DNA from: JACKBJ01 sp964549495
GTDB taxonomy: Bacteria; Chloroflexota; Anaerolineae; Epilineales; Epilineaceae
Direction: 5' to 3'
Assembly (NCBI GenBank): GCA_964549495.1
Contig: CAZJWJ010000125.1
Span: 1-12,509, forward strand
DNA length: 12,509 nt
The translations under genes and the position numbers were made by a program. Under the pieces are notes generated by a model. The model was not told where the DNA came from, searched no databases, and worked only from the letters and a program-made list of their open reading frames with translations. This document shows positions 7,314 through 12,509 of the stretch, piece after piece; positions within the stretch are counted from its first letter, which is position 1; the number at the start of each line of letters is the position of its first letter.

Positions 7314-8053
7314 CGCACTACCGCTCCCTGGTCCAGGCCCGGCAGCACCTGGCCCTGCATCGGTCGGGCCACCACGATCACGCGGTGGGTATTGCCCCAG
7401 GGCGGATAGCAGCTGACCAAGGTCACCCGCTCGTCCGGGGTGGGCTGGATCCACCGAGCGTTCATCCGCCGCCGCTCGTCGCTGGCGCCCTCCTCCCAGA
7501 GGACCAACTTGTGCTCGACCCGGTAGGGCAGGCGCGTCTCCTCGGTCGAGAGGTAGACCAGATCCCCTTCCTCGACCTGGTGCAGCTCGCCGAAGACCGC
7601 GCCGGCGATGTTGTTGTGCCCGCTGAGCACCGTATTGCCCACCTGGCCCAGGCCGGCCGAGCCGCGGTGCAGGCCGGCCGCGTAGTCGGCCGTCTGCCAG
7701 ACATTGCCCTGGGCCTCGCCGTTGACGATGCGCGCCTCCCAGCCCACCTCGACCACCTCGGCGTCGATGCCCACCTCCGGAATCTCCACCCGCGTCGGGT
7801 AGGCCGGCGTCGGGCTGGCGGTGGGCTCGGCCGCGGCGGCTGCGGTCGGCTGGGAAGCAGCCTCGGACAGCGAGGCTTCGAAGTCGGGCACCGCCGACTG
7901 GGACTCGACGGCCTCCAGGTGCTGCAGTCGCGAGAACTGCATCGCGCCGCCCAAGAGCAGCAGCACGGCGCCGAAGACCAAGAGCAAGCTGCCGAAGCGC
8001 GACACGAAGGGGGCCGCCAAGCGCGCGGCAAGGCCCTGTTGTGGCTCATCCAT
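7310..8053 (-). CDS. Membrane-anchored sortase (transpeptidase)
   Basis: The protein has 247 residues: a short cytoplasmic start, one hydrophobic anchor near residues 22-40, a spacer ending in PTASPTP, and a C-terminal sortase domain beginning near RVEIPEVGIDAEV. The catalytic triad is visible: H146 in LSGHNN, C215 in LVSCYPP and R224 in THRVIVVA. The Cys codon is TGC, so this is not a selenoprotein. Sortases cleave LPxTG-like signals outside the membrane and transfer the protein to an amine acceptor. The subclass (D/E/F-like) cannot be settled by eye. The stop overlaps the selA start by 4 nt. The gene diverges from the propeller/VWA gene, and an LPPTG-containing protein is encoded about 7 kb away. 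Confidence 0.93.
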   Translation of the reverse strand: MDEPQQGLAARLAAPFVSRFGSLLLVFGAVLLLLGGAMQFSRLQHLEAVESQSAVPDFEASLSEAASQPTAAAAAEPTASPTPAYPTRVEIPEVGIDAEVVEVGWEARIVNGEAQGNVWQTADYAAGLHRGSAGLGQVGNTVLSGHNNIAGAVFGELHQVEEGDLVYLSTEETRLPYRVEHKLVLWEEGASDERRRMNARWIQPTPDERVTLVSCYPPWGNTHRVIVVARPMQGQVLPGLDQGAVVR

Positions 8054-8061
8054 GATCCAAG

Positions 8062-8067
8062 AGTATA
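8062..8067 (-). promoter_or_regulatory. Putative -10 box of the sortase-selA operon
   Basis: TATACT on the minus strand (five of six to TATAAT) ends 8 nt before the sortase ATG at 8053. No convincing -35 box is seen at 16-18 nt. The spacing is the same leaderless-type layout as for the Rad50-like gene, and no Shine-Dalgarno sequence precedes this ATG. Confidence 0.35.
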
Positions 8068-8153
8068 GCGTTAGCCGATCGGGTGCTGCGCCGGCCCGGC
8101 CTATGGCATCATGGAAGGGTCGACCCGTCGCCCACGATCCCGACCCGAGCTCC

Positions 8154-8159
8154 AGGGAG
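8154..8159 (+). promoter_or_regulatory. Ribosome binding site deciding the start of the propeller/VWA gene
   Basis: AGGGAG lies 7 nt upstream of the ATG at 8167. This, together with the signal peptide that begins right there, fixes the start. The in-frame upstream extension from 8083 has no signal-peptide sense. I see no convincing promoter hexamer pair between 8054 and 8153 on this strand. Confidence 0.7.
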
Positions 8160-8166
8160 AGCCCCG

Positions 8167-11100
8167 ATGCGCCTCTTTACCGCCAGCCTCGCCGCCCTGT
8201 TCCTCGCCGGCCTTGCCCTGGCTGGCCTATCGCGGCTGAGCCCAACGCCCGCCGCGATGGCCCAGAGCGACGAGGCCTGGGCGCTGGACGCCCGCTGGTC
8301 TCAGGATGCGGGACCGGTGCCGGCCGGCTTCGTGCGCGAGCCCTCGGGCCTGGCCGTCGACGCCGACGGGCGGGTCTACGTGGCGGACGCGGCGCATGCC
8401 CAGGTGCACGTCCGCGACGGCGACGACTGGGTGGCCACCATCGGCGGTCCGGGCAGCCAGCCGGCCAACCTAGTCGAGCCGCGGGGTCTGGCCTTCTCCG
8501 GCGGCCGGCTGCACGTGGCCGATGCGGGCGCGCGGGCGGTCAAGGTCTACCAGCCGGACGGCCGCTTCGTCGAGGCCTGGACGAACCTGGGCCAGCCCTG
8601 GGGCATCGCCGCGCTGAGCGACACCACGCTCTGGGTCTCCGACCGCGCCGGCGACCGCCTGCTGCAGGTGGATGCCGAGGGCGAGGTCCTCGGCAGCCTC
8701 GGCCGCTCGGGCGCCGAGCCGGGGCAGCTCTCCGGCCCCCGCGGCCTGGCCGCCTGGCCCGACGGCATGCTGGCCGTGCTGGACGCGGGCAACGACCGGG
8801 TCCAGGTCCTGCAGCCCGATGGCAGCCCCATCCTGCTGATCACCAACACCTCTTCGCTGCCGCAGATGAACGTGGGCGCATTCGGCGATCGCGGCCTGCT
8901 CTTGGCCAATCTGCGCAGCCTGCGCCATGGCGACCGCCAGACCAACCAACTGCTGGGCTCCACCACCGCGCCGGTGCCCGGCGGCTTCACCGCCGTGGCC
9001 GCCACCGGCGCCAGCACCGACAGCCTGCCGGTCTGGGCCACCTACGTCCACGACTACGTCTTCGGACTGCGGCGCATGGACATCGAGCGCCTGAGCAGCT
9101 ACGAGGATTGGCGAGGCCTGCCCGGGCCGGCCGGCGAGTTGGCCAGCCCGCGCCGCCTGGAGCCCATCGGGCCCGACCTGGAGGTCCTGGACGCCTGGCC
9201 CCGCGTGCAGCGCCTGGGCCCGGACGGCCGGCCGCTGGGCCAGACCCAGCTCGATCCGCCCGAGGAGGTCCTGCCGCTCGGCTCCGGCTGGATCCTCCAG
9301 AACGACCGCAGCCTGCGCCAGACCGACGGCCTGTCGGAGACCTGGCGCTTCCAGATGCCGGAGCGCGACTCCTGGCTACAGGGCCTGGCCCGCGATCCCG
9401 CCACCGGCGATCTCTACAGCCTCGACGTTCCCGACCAGACGCTCTTGCGCCTGAGCGCCGACGGCAGCCAGGCCCTGACCACCAGCCTGACCACCTCGCC
9501 GACCTTCCACGCCTGGACCGACCTGGAGTGGACGCCCGATGGCCGCCTGCTGCTGGTCAACCGCAGCCGCGGCGAGCTGGAATGGCGCGATCCCGACGGC
9601 GCGCTGACCGCCAGCTGGCCCGTCCGCGGCGTTCCCTTGCGCGCCACCGCCGACGGATCGGGCGGCGCCTTCGTCTTGACTCGCGAGGGCTGGATCTGGC
9701 GGCTGGACGCATCGGGGGCCATCCGCGCCTGGTGGGATGCAGCCGCCGACGCCCCGGGCCGGCGCGGCGCGCCGGCCGATCTAGCCCGCATGGCCGACGG
9801 GCGCCTGGCGGTGGCCGATGCGGCGGCCGACGAGATTCGCGTCTACGCGCGCGATCCCCAAGGCTCGCCCGGGCCGGCGCCGGCCGGCGAGGGCTGCGCC
9901 TTCCTCCTGGACAAGTGGAACCAGCCCACCGAGATCCGTCTCGGGGACAGCACCCGGGTCACGCTAACCGTCTCGGGCACCTGTTTCGAGCAGGGCCTCG
10001 GCGCCGACGTGATGCTGGTGGTCGACCGCTCCGGCTCGATGCAGGGCCGCAAGATGGAGACCGCCCGCCAGGCGGCGATGGCCTTCGTCGGCGAGATCGA
10101 CTTTGGCTTGTCGCGGGTGGGCTTGGTCACCTTCAACAACGAGATGCAGCTGCAACAGGGCCTTTCGGACGATCCGGAGGCGCTGATTCGCAGCATCGCC
10201 GGCTTTGCCGATCCGGCCAACGGGACGAATCTGGGCGGTGGCATCCAGTTGGCGGCCGAGGAGCTGGCGACCAACGGGCGGCTGGGCGTTCAGCACATCA
10301 TCTTGGTCATGACCGATGGCCGGCCCGAGGGGAACGTCGTCGATGCGGACGCGGCGGCGCAGGCGGCCAAGGATGCCGGGGTGCAGATCTATTCGGTGGG
10401 CTTTGGCACGGACGTCGATCCGGACTTGATGCGCCGGATTGCGGATCGGCCGGAGGACTATTTCTTTGCGCCGGGTGCGGCGGAGCTAGCGCGGATCTAC
10501 ACCGAGATCGCGCGGCGGATTACCGGTGGGCTCTTGGCGCGGACAGCGACGATTACGGACGTGGTGCCATCGAACATGCTGCTGGTGGAGTCGAGCGTGA
10601 GGCCGGTGCACGATAGTTATGTCGATAATGTGATCACGTGGCGGTTGGCGGACGTGCGGGATGATCTCGAGCTGTCGTACGAGGTCGTGCCGCAGGAGAT
10701 CGGTCTGCATCCGACGAATCGGGAGGCCTGGTGGGAGTATCTGGACGGCTTGGATGTGCCGGGGAGGCTGGCCTTTCCGGTGCCGATGGTGCGGGTGTTG
10801 GGGCCGCCGGATCCGATCTACCTTCCTTTTTTGGTGAAGGATTATTGTGAGCCGACGCGAGAGCATGCGGATGTGGTGATGGTGATCGATACGTCGAGCA
10901 GCATGGCGGGGGCCAAGCTGGATGCGGCGAAGGCGGCGGCGGTTCGGTTTGTTGGGCGATTGGAGTTGCCGCGGGATCAGGCGGGGGTCGTTTGGTTCAA
11001 TGCGGAGGCCGGGGTGGCGCGTGGTTTGGGTGGGGATCGGGCGGCCTTGGAGGCGGCGATTCGGGGGATCGATTGGACGCCGGGGACGCGGATCGATCTT

Positions 11101-11397
11101 GGGTTGGGGTTGGCCTTGGAGGAATTGCGGGGAGGTGCGAGGAATCCGGAGAACAACGCGGTGGTCGTGTTGTTGACGGATGGGCTGAACAACGAAGGGC
11201 CGGGGCCGGTGTTGGAGGCAGCGGCGCGGGCGGTGGGGGCTGGGATCGAGATGTATGCGATCGGGTTGGGGGCGGATGTGGATCGGGAGTTGATGGTGCG
11301 GGTGGCTGGGGGGGAGCGGAGGTATTTCGAGGCGGTGAGTGCGGGGGACTTGGAGCGGATCTATCAGGAGATTGCGGGGGTGATCGGGTGTCGGTGA
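8167..11397 (+). CDS. Secreted beta-propeller protein with two von Willebrand factor A domains
   Basis: The protein has 1076 residues. A signal peptide (MRLFTASLAALFLAGLALAG, likely cut after A32 in AMA/QS) is followed by NHL/YncE-like propeller blades with recurring units such as PSGLAVDADGRVYVADAA, PRGLAFSGGRLHVADAG and PRGLAAWPDGMLAVLDAG. More divergent blades run to about 575. VWA domain 1 has an intact MIDAS metal site: D620-x-S622-x-S624, T687 and D717. A beta-sandwich resembling DUF11 (TITDVVPSNML...ITWRLADV) covers about 795-880. The motif IYLPFLVKDYC (884-894) precedes VWA domain 2, also with complete MIDAS: D908-x-S910-x-S912, T974 and D1005. No LPxTG or C-terminal membrane segment is seen, so the protein is probably released or held non-covalently. 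The likely role is metal-dependent protein binding at the cell surface; the ligand is unknown. Third codon positions shift from mixed C/G to mostly G in the last third. Confidence 0.93.
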   Translation: MRLFTASLAALFLAGLALAGLSRLSPTPAAMAQSDEAWALDARWSQDAGPVPAGFVREPSGLAVDADGRVYVADAAHAQVHVRDGDDWVATIGGPGSQPANLVEPRGLAFSGGRLHVADAGARAVKVYQPDGRFVEAWTNLGQPWGIAALSDTTLWVSDRAGDRLLQVDAEGEVLGSLGRSGAEPGQLSGPRGLAAWPDGMLAVLDAGNDRVQVLQPDGSPILLITNTSSLPQMNVGAFGDRGLLLANLRSLRHGDRQTNQLLGSTTAPVPGGFTAVAATGASTDSLPVWATYVHDYVFGLRRMDIERLSSYEDWRGLPGPAGELASPRRLEPIGPDLEVLDAWPRVQRLGPDGRPLGQTQLDPPEEVLPLGSGWILQNDRSLRQTDGLSETWRFQMPERDSWLQGLARDPATGDLYSLDVPDQTLLRLSADGSQALTTSLTTSPTFHAWTDLEWTPDGRLLLVNRSRGELEWRDPDGALTASWPVRGVPLRATADGSGGAFVLTREGWIWRLDASGAIRAWWDAAADAPGRRGAPADLARMADGRLAVADAAADEIRVYARDPQGSPGPAPAGEGCAFLLDKWNQPTEIRLGDSTRVTLTVSGTCFEQGLGADVMLVVDRSGSMQGRKMETARQAAMAFVGEIDFGLSRVGLVTFNNEMQLQQGLSDDPEALIRSIAGFADPANGTNLGGGIQLAAEELATNGRLGVQHIILVMTDGRPEGNVVDADAAAQAAKDAGVQIYSVGFGTDVDPDLMRRIADRPEDYFFAPGAAELARIYTEIARRITGGLLARTATITDVVPSNMLLVESSVRPVHDSYVDNVITWRLADVRDDLELSYEVVPQEIGLHPTNREAWWEYLDGLDVPGRLAFPVPMVRVLGPPDPIYLPFLVKDYCEPTREHADVVMVIDTSSSMAGAKLDAAKAAAVRFVGRLELPRDQAGVVWFNAEAGVARGLGGDRAALEAAIRGIDWTPGTRIDLGLGLALEELRGGARNPENNAVVVLLTDGLNNEGPGPVLEAAARAVGAGIEMYAIGLGADVDRELMVRVAGGERRYFEAVSAGDLERIYQEIAGVIGCR

Positions 11398-11467
11398 GGT
11401 GTTGTGAATCGGGGGTGGTCAAGGACGGAGGTTCGGCAGAGGCGGGGCTTCCGGGCGGGGTGGGGGT

Positions 11468-11538
11468 GGGGGGGGGGGGGGGGGGGGGGGGGGGCTGGGG
11501 GGGGGGGGGGGGGGGCGGGGGGGGGGGGTGGGGGGGGG
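11468..11538. repeat. Poly-G tracts
   Basis: There are uninterrupted plus-strand G runs of 27 (11468-11494), 19 (11497-11515), 12 (11517-11528) and 9 (11530-11538), separated by one or two non-G bases. If real, the tract can form G-quadruplexes and would be slippage-prone. It lies outside coding sequence, 70 bp after the VWA stop. Long G runs are also a known failure mode of two-colour sequencing, so the exact length should be treated as uncertain. Confidence 0.8.
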
Positions 11539-11598
11539 TGGACGGGTCGCTGGGACGCTGGGTCCACGGGGGAGGGGGCAGTGTTCTGGCTCGCTGCT

Positions 11599-11674
11599 AC
11601 CGCCGTCGCGTACGGAGGGTGGCACCTCGCCCCGAGGCACCCCCACCCCTGGTGGTAGGAAGGGCGACGGCGGT
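11599..11674. repeat. Intergenic inverted repeat, 11-bp arms
   Basis: ACCGCCGTCGC (11599-11609) pairs exactly with GCGACGGCGGT (11664-11674). The 54-nt interior contains a small CCTCG/CGAGG hairpin with a 3-nt loop. Its role is unknown; it could be a structured 3' end of the VWA transcript or a degenerate mobile palindrome. Confidence 0.5.
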
Positions 11675-11907
11675 GAGAGGGGTCAGGGGAGCGTGCGGGG
11701 AAGGGGCCCCGAGTGGGGGGAGGGGTACTTCTTGGCCCGGAACTGACCCATGCCTTCGAGTGGAGAGTTCGGGTACGGGGGCCGCACTCCGATGATCTCG
11801 TGAGCTCGCAGGACCGTTGAACGCTGATGCCGAATTGTGGTTGGACAATGACTCGGTTTCCGCGGTCGAGATGCCGTCAGGGCGTTTTTTCTCCCATTTC
11901 CCACCGG

Positions 11908-12027
11908 TGGGTCGGGAGGGCCTTGGAGCGGGGCATTCTGCCATGGCGCGGATCGGGCCTGCCTTCGCCCCATCGGCAGGGACCCTTCCCAACCGATAAT
12001 GACCCGCTCCAAGGCCCTCCCGACCCA
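11908..12027. repeat. Palindromic intergenic element, copy B (25-bp perfect inverted repeat)
   Basis: The left arm 11908-11932 (TGGGTCGGGAGGGCCTTGG onward, ending GCGGG) is the exact reverse complement of 12003-12027. The 70-nt interior contains a small CCTGCC/GGCAGG hairpin. The arm sequence matches copy A (1016-1045) over about 23 bases with one inserted base and a few substitutions, while the interiors differ. Like copy A, it sits between convergent genes; the right arm is 45 nt past the rsmG stop. Confidence 0.8.
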
Positions 12028-12072
12028 ACACAAGGGTCCGCCTCTCGCGCTCTTCCGCATGTCGTTTCACGA

Positions 12073-12509
12073 TCACGAGCCGATGGGTTTCTTGGCGGGG
12101 AGGCCGGGGCGGCGGGGGTAGCGGCGGGGGGTTGGGGCGGTCTTTTCGAGGATGACGAGGTGGCGGGGCTCGGGGAGGCTGGGGAGCTCGTAAGGTTGGG
12201 CTTCGACGAGGCGGGCGCCGAGGGCCTGGAGGGCGGGGGTGGCAGAGCGAAGCTCGGATTGGATGTCGGAGCCTTTGAGGGCTAGGGCGCGGCCGCCGAC
12301 GCGGAGGAAGGGGAGGAGGTACTCGGCCAGGGTGGGGAGGGCGGAGACGGCGCGGGCGACGGCCAGGTCGTAGGATTCGCGGTGGGCGGGGTCGTGGGCG
12401 AGGGTTTCGGCGCGGGTGGCCAGGACGGTGGTGGAAGAGAGGGGGAGGGCGGGTTGGGCGGGGAGGTGGGAGAGGAAGGCGGCCTTTTTCGAGACGGATT
12501 CGACCAGGG
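12073..12509 (-). CDS. rsmG: 16S rRNA (guanine-N7)-methyltransferase RsmG, C-terminal part
   Basis: The frame is open to the right edge; about 144 C-terminal residues are visible, some two thirds of a normal RsmG (about 210-240 residues). RsmG (GidB) methylates N7 of G527 in 16S rRNA with S-adenosylmethionine. Visible family landmarks are LVESVSKKAAFL (motif after the SAM-binding loop), YDLAVARAVSALPTLAEYLLPFLRVGGRALALKG, RHLVILEK and the basic end RRYPRRPGLPAKKPIGS. The Gly-rich SAM motif I lies outside the window. Codons are strongly C-ending on the coding strand, which makes the plus strand G-rich here too. It converges on the propeller/VWA gene across the 675-bp gap. Confidence 0.92.
   Translation of the reverse strand, partial: LVESVSKKAAFLSHLPAQPALPLSSTTVLATRAETLAHDPAHRESYDLAVARAVSALPTLAEYLLPFLRVGGRALALKGSDIQSELRSATPALQALGARLVEAQPYELPSLPEPRHLVILEKTAPTPRRYPRRPGLPAKKPIGS

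Larger units (their letters stand above)
11398..12072. other. 675-bp convergent intergenic region without a recognisable gene
   Basis: The region lies between the stop of the propeller/VWA gene and the stop of rsmG. It holds, in order, the poly-G tracts (11468-11538), an imperfect hairpin (11599-11674) and palindromic element B (11908-12027). Open frames here encode only Gly-, Arg- or Pro-rich sequence with no family likeness, and I see no tRNA or other known RNA. A short T-run (11885-11890, after GTCAGGGCG) has only a weak 3-bp stem in front and is not called as a terminator. Confidence 0.7.

Noticed and set aside
7409..7411. Selenocysteine in the sortase active site, suggested by the selA neighbour
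   Set aside because: The codon is TGC, an ordinary cysteine, and no in-frame TGA occurs in the sortase domain.
7314..7454. Upstream extension of selA by 47 residues
   Set aside because: It is low-complexity sequence within the sortase gene; the ATG at 7313 has an AGGGAG and starts the conserved SelA N-terminus.
7821..10616. Long plus-strand open frame (931 codons) overlapping the sortase and VWA genes
   Set aside because: It is Arg/Pro/Gly-rich out-of-frame sequence with no domain; the real frame starts at 8167 with a signal peptide and ribosome binding site.
10992..11795. Glycine-rich open frame across the poly-G tract
   Set aside because: It is out of frame with the VWA gene, and its composition is what a G-rich strand gives in that frame; there is no start signal or family likeness.
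11868..11892. Intrinsic terminator before the run of six T
   Set aside because: The stem in front of the T-run is only about 3 bp, too weak to call.

Overview
The window is a GC-rich bacterial chromosome segment. It most resembles a member of the Chloroflexota (Anaerolineae-like). This is an inference from three things: a secreted protein with a long TPTPS-type stalk, a YLPF-type tail motif of the kind common in secreted proteins of that phylum, and an accessory sortase with a Pro/Thr linker. No rRNA or other decisive marker is present.

Layout from left to right: (1) the 3' part of a plus-strand gene for a secreted stalk protein, with 26 TPTP units, then an SdrD_B-like calcium-binding type domain and an LPPTG motif near the end. 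(2) A 200-bp gap between convergent genes, holding a large perfect inverted repeat. (3) A minus-strand gene for a Rad50/SbcC/YhaN-type ATPase with a hydrophobic membrane hairpin in the middle of its coiled coil. (4) A minus-strand AAA_14/DUF4143 ATPase gene with its own promoter and a perfect 13+13-bp palindrome over the -10 box. (5) A minus-strand pair, a sortase gene followed by selA, overlapping by ATGA. (6) Diverging from the sortase, a plus-strand gene for a 1076-residue secreted protein with a beta-propeller and two von Willebrand A domains. (7) A 675-bp gap between convergent genes, with long poly-G tracts and a second inverted repeat related to the one in (2). (8) The 3' part of a minus-strand rsmG gene.

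Functionally the window mixes housekeeping genes (selA, rsmG, an SMC-like ATPase) with cell-surface genes (stalk protein, sortase, propeller/VWA protein). The sortase and the VWA gene share a divergent upstream region and may belong to one surface programme; that is inference. The DUF4143 gene looks like an independently expressed accessory gene placed next to selA.

The points most worth following are: the related palindromes in both convergent gaps; the promoter/operator layout of the DUF4143 gene; the membrane hairpin of the Rad50-like ATPase; the second VWA domain placed after what looks like an ancestral protein end; and the strong strand-composition shift ending in poly-G.
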